64,000 nucleotides of DNA from NCBI RefSeq assembly GCF_018614205.1, contig NZ_JAGGOS010000047.1:36676-100675 (forward strand), in the 5' to 3' direction. A program made the position numbers and the translations under genes. The notes under the pieces are model-generated. The model did not search any database, was not told where the DNA came from, and worked only from the letters and a program-made list of their open reading frames with translations. Shown piece after piece: positions 17,008 to 26,819 of this stretch. This DNA is from Streptomyces sp. ISL-36 (GTDB lineage Bacteria; Actinomycetota; Actinomycetes; Streptomycetales; Streptomycetaceae). Every line of letters starts with the position of its first letter. Position 1 is the stretch's first letter.

Positions 17008-19149
17008 GTGACCAGCACACGCGAAGGGGCCGTGTCGCCCATCGTGCCCGAGCCGCGGACCTGGCGGATCACATATGCGGAAATCGCCACCCTCGCCCAG
17101 GTGCGTCGGCCCGTCCCCACCACCTGGAGCCGCAGGCACCCGGACTTTCCCGCTCCCGTCGCCCACGAAGAAGGGCGGCCCCTGTTCGACGCGCGCGCGG
17201 TCGTCGACTGGCTGACGACGACGGGTCGCGGCAACGCCGAACCCCGCCGCCTGCAGGCCGAACTGGCCCTGTACACCCTCGCCGCCTGGCGGACGCCTGC
17301 CCTTTGCGCCTCCGTTCTGGTGGGGGCGCTGACCGCGCTGATCTGCCTGCGCCAACAACTTGACGTTCCTCTCTCGGGCCAGAGCTGGGACGCGGTCCTC
17401 ACCCAGGCCGACGAGCTCGATCCCGAGGACACGTACATGTCGGCCGAGTTGAAGGCCGTCCCGGAGTCGGACCGCCTCGGTCCCGAGCTGGCCGCGTTGG
17501 CCGACGAGCTGACCGAGGCCGCCTACACCCCCGCCGAGGCTTTCGACTGGGTCCTGGAGGCCCGCCGCCGCCTCGGCTCCCACGACCTGGCCGCCGACGA
17601 GCCCACCCCGGCCGTGGTACGCGCCCTCGCTGCCCTGTCCGGCGTCGACACCCTTGACGAAGGCTCCGTCGTCGCCACCCCGCACGCGCGCTCCGGCGAC
17701 CTGCTCGCCGCCCTGCACGCCCGGGCCGCCGAGGACTCCGGCCACACCTACCTCGCGGCCGACCCCGACCCGGTGCGGGCCCGCCTGGTCCGCCGCCGGA
17801 TGCTCGTCCGAGGCGTGAACGAGTTCGACCTCGGCGTCACCGAAGGGGAGGACCTGCCCGTCGACGACTGGGGATATCCCCATCTGCTGGTCTCCGTCCT
17901 CCCCTACGAGTCGGGGGAGAACCGCAGCCCACAGGTCGTCCTGGAACAGGTACAGGCACTCACCGACTACCTCGACGAAGGCTCGACAGCCGTCGTTCTC
18001 GGCCCCGCCGACGTGCTCGTACGCCCGTTCCCCCGGCACAGCGAGGCCGACCGTCTGCGCCGGTCCTTCCTCCGGGACGGTTTACTCAAGGCCGCGGTGA
18101 GCCTGCCCGACGGCGCGTTCCCCTACCGTCCCGGCTACCGCACCGCCCTCTGGGTGCTGGCCCGCACCTCGGCGGAACACCGCACGGGCCTGGTCCTCCT
18201 CGCCGATTACTCTGCGCAGCCGCTCACCGACACGGTCCTTGACGTGCTCGCCGAGGACATCGCCATCTGGCGCGCCGCCCCCTGGCGTGGCGACCGCCGC
18301 CACGAACCCCGCCACGCGGTGATCGTCCCCGCGAAGGACCTCGACGACCGGCCGGGCGCCGCCTTCACCACCCAGCACCGCCCGCCCATGGCCCGCTACT
18401 CCCGGGGGATCATCGAGCGTCCGGTCCGCATCAGCGCCCTGGAGCAGCGCGTGACGGAGTTGCACGAGCAGGCCCGGCAGCGCGCCGACCTGCGCACGGC
18501 ACTGAGCACTCAGGCCGTGCTGCGCCCCGATGACCAGCCGGTGCGGCGTACCACCGTCCGCCGGCTCCTCGACGATCGGCGCCTGCGCCGACGCCCCGGG
18601 CACCGTTTCGCCGACGAACACCTCACGGCAGACGGCCACTACACCGTGCTCACCCCCGACGAGGTCCTCGGCATCGCACGCCCGGGCGGACGCCGCATCG
18701 ACCGCGGAGTCCTCCTCACCGGCTACGAACACGCCCTGTTCACCGAGCCGGGCGACATCGTCGTCACCACGAGCCCCCGCTTCGGCACCTACGTCGACGA
18801 AGCGGGCCTGTCCCTGGTGGCTGCCCCGGCCCGTATCCTCCGTGTCCCCCCCGACGCCGACCCTCCGGTGCTGCCACGGGTACTCGCAGCACTGCTGCGG
18901 GCGGCCGCCGCTGAGTACGCGCGTACCAGTGGCGCGGTGCGGGCCTCCCGAGGTATCGAAGACCTCCTCATCCCCGACCTGAGCAGGCGCGAGGCCGAGC
19001 GCTTCGACTCCGTGCTCGCGGAGATCGAGATCCGCGCGCACCTCCTGCGGGAGCAGTCCGCCGCTCTCGACGACCTGGTCCGCCTCACCGCCGCCGGCAT
19101 CGCCGACGGCACGCTCACCCTCCAGAACCTCCCCGGAACCGACGACTGA
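17008..19149 (+). CDS. N6-methyltransferase-like protein with degenerate motifs and HsdS-like C-terminus
   Basis: A 713-residue protein. Residues 15-75 form a putative HTH-like module (EIATLAQVRRPVPTTWSRRH). The middle follows the N6-adenine methyltransferase order, but the SAM motif expected as DPACGSG reads ATPHARSG and the catalytic NPP[FY] reads VLPYE, so methylation is unlikely. The later LPDGAFPYRPGYRTALWVL strand is family-like. The last third (FTEPGDIVVTTSP, RASRGIEDLLIPDLS, long helix) resembles a specificity subunit. I chose GTG 17008 because GGGGGAG lies 8 bases upstream; GTG 16999 is possible. It holds a TTA codon at 18082-18084. It is first in the RM operon, 17 bases before hsdM. 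I infer an accessory recognition or regulatory subunit. Confidence 0.65.
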   Translation: MTSTREGAVSPIVPEPRTWRITYAEIATLAQVRRPVPTTWSRRHPDFPAPVAHEEGRPLFDARAVVDWLTTTGRGNAEPRRLQAELALYTLAAWRTPALCASVLVGALTALICLRQQLDVPLSGQSWDAVLTQADELDPEDTYMSAELKAVPESDRLGPELAALADELTEAAYTPAEAFDWVLEARRRLGSHDLAADEPTPAVVRALAALSGVDTLDEGSVVATPHARSGDLLAALHARAAEDSGHTYLAADPDPVRARLVRRRMLVRGVNEFDLGVTEGEDLPVDDWGYPHLLVSVLPYESGENRSPQVVLEQVQALTDYLDEGSTAVVLGPADVLVRPFPRHSEADRLRRSFLRDGLLKAAVSLPDGAFPYRPGYRTALWVLARTSAEHRTGLVLLADYSAQPLTDTVLDVLAEDIAIWRAAPWRGDRRHEPRHAVIVPAKDLDDRPGAAFTTQHRPPMARYSRGIIERPVRISALEQRVTELHEQARQRADLRTALSTQAVLRPDDQPVRRTTVRRLLDDRRLRRRPGHRFADEHLTADGHYTVLTPDEVLGIARPGGRRIDRGVLLTGYEHALFTEPGDIVVTTSPRFGTYVDEAGLSLVAAPARILRVPPDADPPVLPRVLAALLRAAAAEYARTSGAVRASRGIEDLLIPDLSRREAERFDSVLAEIEIRAHLLREQSAALDDLVRLTAAGIADGTLTLQNLPGTDD

Positions 19150-19166
19150 AGGAGACGGTCTGCCCC

Positions 19167-20789
19167 ATGGCTACCGCTGCGAAGAAACCCACCGAACAGG
19201 CGGAGTTGTTCAGCGCCTCCACCGCCAAGGAGATCCAGGCGATCCTGTGGAAGGCCGCTGACAAGCTGCGCGGCTCTATCGACGCCGCGCAGTACAAGGA
19301 GTTCGTCCTTGGTTTGATCTTCCTGAAGTACGTCTCCGACGCCTTCGACGAGCGCCGTTCCGAGCTCGCCGCGGAACTCGCCGATGACGGCATCACCGAG
19401 GACCGGATGGACGACTTCTTGGAGGACCGGGACGAGTACACCGGTGCCCACGTCTTCTGGGTACCGGAGACCGCCCGATGGACGTGGATCGCCACCCACG
19501 CCAAGAGCCAGGGCGTCGGCAAGCTCCTCGACGACGCGATGGACGCCGTCATGCGCGAGAACGCCTCGCTCACGGGCGTCCTGCCGAAAATTTTCAACCG
19601 CGACAACGTGGACCAGAAGCGCCTCGGCGAACTCGTCGACCTCATCAGCGACGCCCGCTTCGGCGGCAGCGGAGACAAGCTCGCGCAGGATGTGCTGGGT
19701 GAGGTGTACGAGTACTTCCTCGGCAACTTCGCGCGGGCCGAGGGCAAGCGGGGCGGCGAATTCTACACCCCGCAGTCCGTTGTCCGGCTGATCGTGGAGA
19801 TCCTGGAGCCGTACGAGGGACGGGTCTACGACCCGGCGTGCGGCTCGGGCGGCATGTTCGTCCAGGCGGCCAAGTTCATCGAGGCGCACGCCGGGCGCGC
19901 CCACAAGGCCGACATCTCGGTGTTCGGCCAGGAGCTCAACGAGCGCACCTGGCGCCTGGGCAAGATGAACCTCGCCATCCACGGCATTGACGGTAACCTC
20001 GCCCCCCGCTGGGGTGACACCTTCGCGGACGACAAGCACCCCGACCTCAAGGCCGATTTCGTCATGGCCAACCCGCCCTTCAACATCAAAGACTGGGCGA
20101 GGGACGAGAGCGACCCGAGGTGGAGGTACGGGGTACCGCCGAAGAGCAACGCCAACTACGCCTGGCTCCAGCACATGATCTCTAAGTTGGGCGAGCGGGG
20201 CACCGCTGGCATCGTCCTGGCCAACGGCTCCATGAGCTCCCAGCAGAGCGGCGAGGGCGAGATCCGCCAGGCGCTGGTGGAGGCCGACCTGGTGGCCTGC
20301 ATGGTCGCCATGCCCTCCCAGCTGTTCCGCACGACACAGATCTCGGCTTGCCTGTGGTTCCTGGCCAAGGACAAGACCCCGCAGGGCGCGAAGCGCCTGG
20401 ACGACCGACGCGGAGAGATCCTGTTCATCGACGCCCGGAACATGGGCGAGATGGTGGACCGGACGGAGCGCGTACTGACGGAGGCTGACCTCGCGAAGAT
20501 CGCCGGGACGTATCACGCGTGGCGGGGTACAGCGTCGGCGCATGAGGCGGGGCTGACGTACGCGGACGAGGCCGGATTCTGCTTCTCGGCCGACCTGGAG
20601 ACCGTGCGGGGGCACGGGTATGTGCTGACGCCCGGGCGGTATGTGGGGGCTGTCGAGGCGGAGGAAGAGGGGGCGGAGGCTGTGGCGGAGAGGATCGCTA
20701 GCCTGACGGAGGAGCTGTACGGACTCTTCGAGAAGTCGGCGGAGCTGGAGAAGACGGTTCAGGAGCAGTTGGGGAGGATCGATGTCTGA
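19167..20789 (+). CDS. hsdM: Type I restriction-modification methyltransferase subunit
   Basis: A 540-residue HsdM, the subunit that with HsdS methylates adenine in the recognition site. It has the HsdM N-terminal helical domain (about residues 15-145), DPACGSGGM at 222-230 for SAM binding, and NPPF at 302-305 as the catalytic motif. The C-terminal helices end in a coiled-coil-like segment that docks on HsdS. Length is normal. The stop overlaps the hsdS start by 8 bases. Unlike the preceding methyltransferase-like gene, its catalytic motifs are complete, so it should be the active methylase. Confidence 0.95.
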   Translation: MATAAKKPTEQAELFSASTAKEIQAILWKAADKLRGSIDAAQYKEFVLGLIFLKYVSDAFDERRSELAAELADDGITEDRMDDFLEDRDEYTGAHVFWVPETARWTWIATHAKSQGVGKLLDDAMDAVMRENASLTGVLPKIFNRDNVDQKRLGELVDLISDARFGGSGDKLAQDVLGEVYEYFLGNFARAEGKRGGEFYTPQSVVRLIVEILEPYEGRVYDPACGSGGMFVQAAKFIEAHAGRAHKADISVFGQELNERTWRLGKMNLAIHGIDGNLAPRWGDTFADDKHPDLKADFVMANPPFNIKDWARDESDPRWRYGVPPKSNANYAWLQHMISKLGERGTAGIVLANGSMSSQQSGEGEIRQALVEADLVACMVAMPSQLFRTTQISACLWFLAKDKTPQGAKRLDDRRGEILFIDARNMGEMVDRTERVLTEADLAKIAGTYHAWRGTASAHEAGLTYADEAGFCFSADLETVRGHGYVLTPGRYVGAVEAEEEGAEAVAERIASLTEELYGLFEKSAELEKTVQEQLGRIDV

Positions 20790-21996
20790 GTGGCCCAGCA
20801 CAAAGCTCGAAGATCTGGCGGCGCCGAGTAAGAACGCCCTTGCAACTGGCCCGTTCGGCTCCTCAATCGGCTCACGTTTCTTTCGCGACCAAGGCGTTCC
20901 TGTAATCCGCGGCAGCAACCTCAGTCTCAAAGTAGGCGAGCGCCTCATCGATGAGGGCATCGTGTTCGTGGATGAGCAGAAGGCCGATGAATTCCCTCGC
21001 AGCGTAGCGCAGAGGGGTGACCTCGTATTCACATGCTGGGGAACGATTGGGCAGGTCGGGCTAATCGATGAAAATTCGCGATTCGACCGCTACATTGTTT
21101 CCAACAAGCAGATGAAGCTGACGCCTGATTCGGGTCGAGTTGATTCGCTTTTTTTGTACTACGCCTTGTCCTCCCCTCATATGATGGAGCAGGTGCAGGG
21201 GATGTCGATTGGCAGTTCGGTACCGGGATTCAACCTCACACAGCTTCGGCAGCTTGAGGTCCCCTTCCCTTTGCTTGCTGTTCAGAAGGCCGTAGCGTCG
21301 CTACTCGGGGCGTTGGATGACAAGATCGCGGTTAATGAGCGCATCGCGACCACCGCTGACGAACTCATGCGGGCGATCTATCGAGAAGCAGATGGGAATT
21401 CTGCCGAATCAATCACCATTGGTGAACTTGGCAGGCTTATCCGTGATGGGGTATCCGCCTCTTCCCTAAATGGTGGCGAGCACTACATCGGCCTAGAGCA
21501 CATGCCGCGACGGAACGTGTGGCTTTCCGGATGGGAGGAAAATGCTGAGCTGGCAAGCGGAAAGTTCGCATTCCGTTCGAATGACGTACTCTTCGGCAAG
21601 CTGCGTCCATATTTTCACAAGGTGGGCCTGGCGCTAACGTCTGGGATCTGTTCCACAGACATTCTCGTGGTCCGCCCTACGGAATCGGACCGCCTCGGCT
21701 GGCTGCTGCTTGCACTCTCAAGCGATGAAGTCGTAGCGCATGCCTCAGCAGTTGGCGATGGGACTCGGATGCCCCGCGCCAAGTGGAAGGATCTTGAGTC
21801 TTTTGTTGTCCCCTGGCCTGGAAATGCAGAGGCAGCTCGGCTCGATCAAGTGGTCCGCTCGATGGCCGCTCGGGTTCAGGCTTCGGTTCAGGAGTCCCGC
21901 ACCCTTGCCGTCCTCCGCGACACTCTCCTCCCCCAGCTCATGTCCGGCCGGCTGCGCGTCAAGGACGCCGAGAAGATTGTCGAGGACCACGCATGA
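20782..21996 (+). CDS. hsdS: Type I restriction-modification specificity subunit
   Basis: A 404-residue HsdS with two target-recognition domains (about 1-150 and 205-355). Each is followed by a conserved helix (near 165-200 and 365-400, ending in LPQLMSGRLRVKDAEKI). Typical TRD features include GSSVPGFNLTQL and GDGTRMPRAKWKDL. It fixes the DNA sequence methylated and cut by the complex. Base composition is visibly more AT-rich than its neighbours from 20830 to 21900, including a run of seven T near 21150. That is usual for recombining TRDs acquired by transfer. It overlaps both hsdM and hsdR. Confidence 0.92.
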   Translation: MSEWPSTKLEDLAAPSKNALATGPFGSSIGSRFFRDQGVPVIRGSNLSLKVGERLIDEGIVFVDEQKADEFPRSVAQRGDLVFTCWGTIGQVGLIDENSRFDRYIVSNKQMKLTPDSGRVDSLFLYYALSSPHMMEQVQGMSIGSSVPGFNLTQLRQLEVPFPLLAVQKAVASLLGALDDKIAVNERIATTADELMRAIYREADGNSAESITIGELGRLIRDGVSASSLNGGEHYIGLEHMPRRNVWLSGWEENAELASGKFAFRSNDVLFGKLRPYFHKVGLALTSGICSTDILVVRPTESDRLGWLLLALSSDEVVAHASAVGDGTRMPRAKWKDLESFVVPWPGNAEAARLDQVVRSMAARVQASVQESRTLAVLRDTLLPQLMSGRLRVKDAEKIVEDHA

Positions 21997-24900
21997 CGCA
22001 CCACGACGGAAGCGACAGAAGCCAGAACCACCGCCCCCTGGAAGCCGACTGGGAGTTGCTCGCCCTCGATGAGCTCGCCGAGCTGGCCTGGCTGCCCGCC
22101 TCCGGGAACGAGTTCGCCCCCGGCTCCGGGCACCGCAAGTCTTGGGACGACCTGATCCTCTACCCCGACCTCCGCGAGGCGATCGAGCGGCTCAACCCCG
22201 AGCTGCCCCCGGACGCCGTACGCGACGCCATCGCCGCCGCGGCGACCCCGGAGTCGCAGGACACGTACGAGGAGAACCGCACCGCCCACGGTTACCTGAC
22301 AACCGGCATCCGCTCCGTCGTCTACACCGACGCCTTTGGTGCCGAGCACAACCCGACCATCCGCCTCGTCGACCTGGTGGACCCAGACGGGAACACGTAC
22401 CGCGCGCTGAACCAGGTCACCGTCGTCGACGGCGAGAAGCGGCGCCGGTTCGACATCGTCCTGTACGTCAACGGACTCCCGCTCGCCGTACTGGAGTTGA
22501 AGCGCGCCGGCGACGAGAACGCCACGCTCCAGGACGCGCACTCCCAGGTCTCCCGGTACGTAAAGGAGTTCCCGACCGCCTTCCGCTACAACGCGGTGGT
22601 GCTGCTCTCCGACGGCATCACGGCGAAGTACGGCACGCCCTTCACCCCGTACGAGCACTTCGCGCCGTGGAACACGGACGAGACCGGAGCCCGTGTCGAC
22701 CCGTTCACCGCGGACGGCAATGGGGTGGCCGACTCGGGCCAGAACCTGGCGCTGCACGGGCTGTTCACCCAGCCCCGGTTCCTCTCCCTGTGCCGGTCCT
22801 TCATCAACTTCGTCCCGTCCAAGCAGATGAAGCGCATCGCGAAGCCGCACCAGTACTTCGCGGTGACCCGGGCCGCGGAGAAGGTGCGGGAGGCGGCAGC
22901 CGGTGACGGGAAAGCCGGTGTCGTCTGGCACACGCAGGGCTCGGGCAAGTCCGAGGAGATGGTGCTCACCACGGCGATGGTAATGAGCGACCCGGCCCTG
23001 CTGAACCCAACCATCGTCGTCATCACCGACCGCAACGACCTCGACGACCAGCTGTACTCCACCTTCCTGGAGAGCGAGATCCTCCCGGGTACGCCCCTTC
23101 AGGTCGCGACCCGGGCCAAGCTGCGGGAGGAGCTCGCGGCCAAGCGGACCGGCGGCATCCTCTTCACCACCCTGCAGAAGTTCGGCAAGACCAAGGAGGA
23201 GAAGGAGGCAGGGTCCGACCACCCGCTGCTCTCCGACCGGCGCAACATCGTGGTCGTCGTCGACGAGGCCCACCGCAGCCACTACGACAACCTCGACGGC
23301 TACGCCCGTCACCTCCGCGACGCCCTCCCGCACGCCACGCTCCTCGCCTTCACCGGAACGCCGATCTCCGAGGCCGACCGCAACACCCGCCAGGTCTTCG
23401 GTGGCTACATCGACATCTACGACCTCAAGAGGGCCGCAGACGACGGCGCGACGGTCAAGGTCTTCCACGAGGGCCGGGTCATCAAGCTCGTCCTTGGCAA
23501 AGATGTCGACCCGACGAAGATCGACGAGGAGGCCGACCGCATCACCGACGGCCTCGACGACACCGAACGCCGCCGGGTCGAGACGGCCGTCGCCACGATG
23601 AATGCCATGTACGGCTTGCCGGCCCGTGTCAAGGATCTCGCCGAGGACCTAGTGGCGCACTGGGAGGAGCGGCGCGAGCGGATGCGACCGTTCGTCGGCG
23701 TCTCCGAGAAGGGCGGGGCGGCCGGCAAGGCGATGGTCGTCTGCGCGACCCGCGAGATCTGTGTCCGGGTCTACGACGCCCTGCGCGAGCTGCGGCCGGA
23801 GTGGCACAGCGACGAGCCGTCCAAGGGCGCGATGAAGATCGTCTTCTCCTCGAACTCCCGCAAGGACGAGGACCACCTGCTCGACCACGCGCTGCCCGAC
23901 GGCCAGCGCAAGGCGGTCATCAACCGGGCCAAGGACCCCGACGACGAGCTGGAGCTGCTCATCGTCAACAACATGCTACTGACCGGCTTCGACGCCCCGC
24001 CGGTCCACACCATGTACCTGGACCGTCCACTCAAGGGCGCCAACCTGATGCAGGCCCTCGCCCGGGTCAACCGCCGCTTCCGCGGCAAGGAGGACGGTCT
24101 GCTCGTCGGCTACGCGCCGCTGACGGAGAACCTGCAGAAAGCGATCGCCGAGTACACGGACGCCGACCAGGAGGACCGCACCCTCGGCCAGGACCTCGAC
24201 CGCGCACTGGACGAGCTGCGCAACGAGTACGACATCCTCAGCGACATCCTGCGCGGCTTCAACTGGCGTGCGCGTCTTGAACAGCCGACCGCGAAGGCGT
24301 TCGTCAACGCCGCAGGCGGGGCCGCCGAGTACCTCCGAAACCCGCGTACCCCCGGCAACGACCCGGAGAAACTCGACGACCCCCGCCAGACCGTCGGCCG
24401 GCGCTTCCGCGATCACTCCCACCGCCTGGAGCGCTTCTACGCGCTGTCCGCCAGCGCCACGAACATCGGCGAGCGATTCCCGGACCACCCGACATGGCGC
24501 CGGGACATCCAGTTCTTCGTCGAGGTCCGCGCCTACATGGCCAAACTCGACGCGGCGGACCGCGAGGCCCGCGGCCTACCCGTAGCTCGCGATGTCGAGC
24601 TGTACCTCGACCAGCTGACCTCGTCCGTGGTCGAGACCGGCGGGATATCCGACCTGTTCGCCGAGGCCGGCCTGGAGATGGCCGACCTGACACACCTCAA
24701 CGACGCACTCGTCGCCAAGCTCCAGGGCAGCGACACCCCTCACCTCGCGGCGGAGGCACTGCGGCGGCTCATCGAGCAGAAGATGCGCGAGGTCACGCGT
24801 CACAACATCGTCCGCCGCACGGCCTTCTCCGACCGTCTGCAGGACCTGATGATCCGGTACACGCGGCAGCAGTACACGAGTGCCGAACTCATCGCCAAGC

Positions 24901-25265
24901 TGGTCGAGATGGCCAAGGAGGTGGTCGAAGACGCTCGGCGCGGCGAGAAGTTCGATCCGCCGCTGAACTGGCGCGAGCTCGCCTTCTACGACGCAGTGGC
25001 CGAGCACGACTCGGCGCAGGAACTCATGGGCGATGAGATCCTGGCGAGCATAGCCCGCGACCTCGTCGCGGAGGTCCAGAAGAAACTCAAGCCCGACTGG
25101 ATCGCCCGCGAGCCGGTCCGCGCTGGTCTCCGTAGCGCCATCAAGCGCCTGCTGGCTCGCCACGGCTACCCGCCGGACCGTCGTGCGGAGGCGGTGAACC
25201 TGGTCCTGAAGCAGATGGAGCACTTCGCCGACGAGTGGGCCACCACCGGTATGCCGGACAGCTGA
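21993..25265 (+). CDS. hsdR: Type I restriction enzyme motor/nuclease subunit
   Basis: A 1,090-residue HsdR, the ATP-driven translocase and nuclease. The N-terminal PD-(D/E)XK nuclease shows FDIVLYVNGLPLAVLELK (153-170), with D154 and the E168-X-K170 pair. Superfamily 2 motifs follow: Walker A HTQGSGKS (313-320), DEAHRSHY near 425, LLAFTGTP, and MLLTGFDAPP near 660 (motif V). A long helical C-terminus binds the methylase core. The ATG overlaps the hsdS stop. No truncation or frameshift is seen, so the system looks intact. Confidence 0.95.
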   Translation: MTHHDGSDRSQNHRPLEADWELLALDELAELAWLPASGNEFAPGSGHRKSWDDLILYPDLREAIERLNPELPPDAVRDAIAAAATPESQDTYEENRTAHGYLTTGIRSVVYTDAFGAEHNPTIRLVDLVDPDGNTYRALNQVTVVDGEKRRRFDIVLYVNGLPLAVLELKRAGDENATLQDAHSQVSRYVKEFPTAFRYNAVVLLSDGITAKYGTPFTPYEHFAPWNTDETGARVDPFTADGNGVADSGQNLALHGLFTQPRFLSLCRSFINFVPSKQMKRIAKPHQYFAVTRAAEKVREAAAGDGKAGVVWHTQGSGKSEEMVLTTAMVMSDPALLNPTIVVITDRNDLDDQLYSTFLESEILPGTPLQVATRAKLREELAAKRTGGILFTTLQKFGKTKEEKEAGSDHPLLSDRRNIVVVVDEAHRSHYDNLDGYARHLRDALPHATLLAFTGTPISEADRNTRQVFGGYIDIYDLKRAADDGATVKVFHEGRVIKLVLGKDVDPTKIDEEADRITDGLDDTERRRVETAVATMNAMYGLPARVKDLAEDLVAHWEERRERMRPFVGVSEKGGAAGKAMVVCATREICVRVYDALRELRPEWHSDEPSKGAMKIVFSSNSRKDEDHLLDHALPDGQRKAVINRAKDPDDELELLIVNNMLLTGFDAPPVHTMYLDRPLKGANLMQALARVNRRFRGKEDGLLVGYAPLTENLQKAIAEYTDADQEDRTLGQDLDRALDELRNEYDILSDILRGFNWRARLEQPTAKAFVNAAGGAAEYLRNPRTPGNDPEKLDDPRQTVGRRFRDHSHRLERFYALSASATNIGERFPDHPTWRRDIQFFVEVRAYMAKLDAADREARGLPVARDVELYLDQLTSSVVETGGISDLFAEAGLEMADLTHLNDALVAKLQGSDTPHLAAEALRRLIEQKMREVTRHNIVRRTAFSDRLQDLMIRYTRQQYTSAELIAKLVEMAKEVVEDARRGEKFDPPLNWRELAFYDAVAEHDSAQELMGDEILASIARDLVAEVQKKLKPDWIAREPVRAGLRSAIKRLLARHGYPPDRRAEAVNLVLKQMEHFADEWATTGMPDS

Positions 25266-25322
25266 GCCGCGCGGCCGCGTTGGTGCAAGAGCAGTGCACC
25301 CACATCCCGACCGGGTCGGGGC

Positions 25323-25350
25323 CGAGGTCTCCCGCCTTTGGAAGACCTCG
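25323..25350 (+). terminator. Hairpin downstream of hsdR
   Basis: CGAGGTCT and AGACCTCG form an 8-bp stem with a 12-base loop, 58 bases after hsdR and 72 before the next gene. No T-run follows. It could be a weak terminator or an attenuator between hsdR and the unknown gene. Confidence 0.35.
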
Positions 25351-25421
25351 ACCGCGGCCCGGCGATCACTCTGCGAACTCCGACCACCTTCGACGGCGAG
25401 AAGCCACTTCAGGAGCGGACC

Positions 25422-26678
25422 ATGGACAACGAGATTCAGCTGATCAGCGACGGGGATGGGCTGACAGTCATGGGGAGCGCGAAGGATGTCGAAAACTTCC
25501 TCGCTTCGGAGGGACTGCCGTCCAAGAGCCTCGGACCGCGATGGTACAAGTGCGTCTTCGCCACGGGTGCTGCAGTCGCCGAGGCAGGATCGGAGATCGC
25601 CGCCAACTCCGCTCACTGGGTGAAGCTGACCCCGAAATCGGCGCTGCTTCTCAAGAAGTATGGCCTGAGGGAGAGCGCGAAGACGGGGCTCAGCACGGGT
25701 GCGCTGAAGGGGCAGAAGGGTCAGATCAAGGGATTCCTCGAGTTCGCGCACGCGCCCCGATCGCTCCTGTCCAACCCGGCGACTCTTGCCAACGCCGGGA
25801 AGTTCATGGCGCAGGTTGCGATGCAACAGACCATGGACGAGATCACTGACTATCTCGCCGCGATCGACAAGAAGGTCGACGACGTACTGCGTGCCCAGAA
25901 GGACGCTGTGTTGGCCCGCATGATCGGAGTGGGCTTCGTGATCGAGGAGGCCATGACCATCCGAGAGAAGCGGGGCAGGGTCGACGAGGTCACCTGGTCG
26001 AAGGTGCACGCCGCGCCGGCGACGATCGCGGAGACGCAGGCGTACGCGCTGCGTCAACTCGACGCGCTCGCGGAGAACATGGAGCGTCAGACCAAGATCG
26101 GCGATCTCGCCACGATGGTCAAGGAGGCTGAGGGCATCATTCGAGAATGGCTCGCCGTTCTGGCTCGCTGTTTCCAGTTGCAGGACGCGATCGCCGTACT
26201 CGAACTCGACAGGGTGCTGGACGCGTCCCCCGATGAGCTCAACGGGCATCGCCTCGGCCTGAAGGCCGCCCGGCAGGGCCGGCTGGAGCACATCTCGCGG
26301 AGCACCGAAACTCTGCTGGCCAGGATGAACGCCGCTGCTGGCGTGGCCAACGCGAAGGTGTTGCTGCACCCGACCACATCCCCGGCTGTAGTCCAGTCGA
26401 GCAACCAGGTCGCGACCGGCGTCCATGACTTTCACGTGCGGCTCGGAATCGAGTCCGGTGGCGACTCATCTGAGGCGAGGCGATGGACGGAAGCTGCCCT
26501 GGAGGTGAGGGACAGAGCGTTGGAAAAAGGAGTAAATGGTGTTGGTGCTGCCCGAAGCCTGGGCAACGAGACCCTCGACCGGGCCAACTCGGTGAAGAAC
26601 AAGCTCTCCAGCGGTATCGCCGAGCGAGCGCGTCGTCTGCGCGGGAACGACGAGCAAGGCGAGAAGAAGACTGAGTGA
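25422..26678 (+). CDS. Unknown helical protein following the RM operon
   Basis: A 418-residue protein starting at ATG 25422 after CAGGAGCGG; earlier in-frame codons from 25338 lack a site. I do not recognise a catalytic domain. Residues 1-100 look like a mixed domain. About 125-300 is strongly helical with coiled-coil character (TMDEITDYLAAIDKKVDDVL). The C-terminus is Lys/Arg/Glu-rich. No signal peptide; one weakly apolar stretch near 45-60. It lies on the same strand as hsdR, 156 bases on, so it may be cargo or an accessory of the defence island. Function unknown. Confidence 0.6.
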   Translation: MDNEIQLISDGDGLTVMGSAKDVENFLASEGLPSKSLGPRWYKCVFATGAAVAEAGSEIAANSAHWVKLTPKSALLLKKYGLRESAKTGLSTGALKGQKGQIKGFLEFAHAPRSLLSNPATLANAGKFMAQVAMQQTMDEITDYLAAIDKKVDDVLRAQKDAVLARMIGVGFVIEEAMTIREKRGRVDEVTWSKVHAAPATIAETQAYALRQLDALAENMERQTKIGDLATMVKEAEGIIREWLAVLARCFQLQDAIAVLELDRVLDASPDELNGHRLGLKAARQGRLEHISRSTETLLARMNAAAGVANAKVLLHPTTSPAVVQSSNQVATGVHDFHVRLGIESGGDSSEARRWTEAALEVRDRALEKGVNGVGAARSLGNETLDRANSVKNKLSSGIAERARRLRGNDEQGEKKTE

Positions 26679-26819
26679 GCGCCGACCATCCTGGTATGCC
26701 GGACGACTAACGCACCCTCCTGCCGGCTCTGCACCAGAAGGATCACCCGTCCGGCCCTGAGCCGGGTGGTCGGCATGGCTTCCCGCCGCGTCGGGCATGT
26801 GGCGGGAGACGTCACTCGT

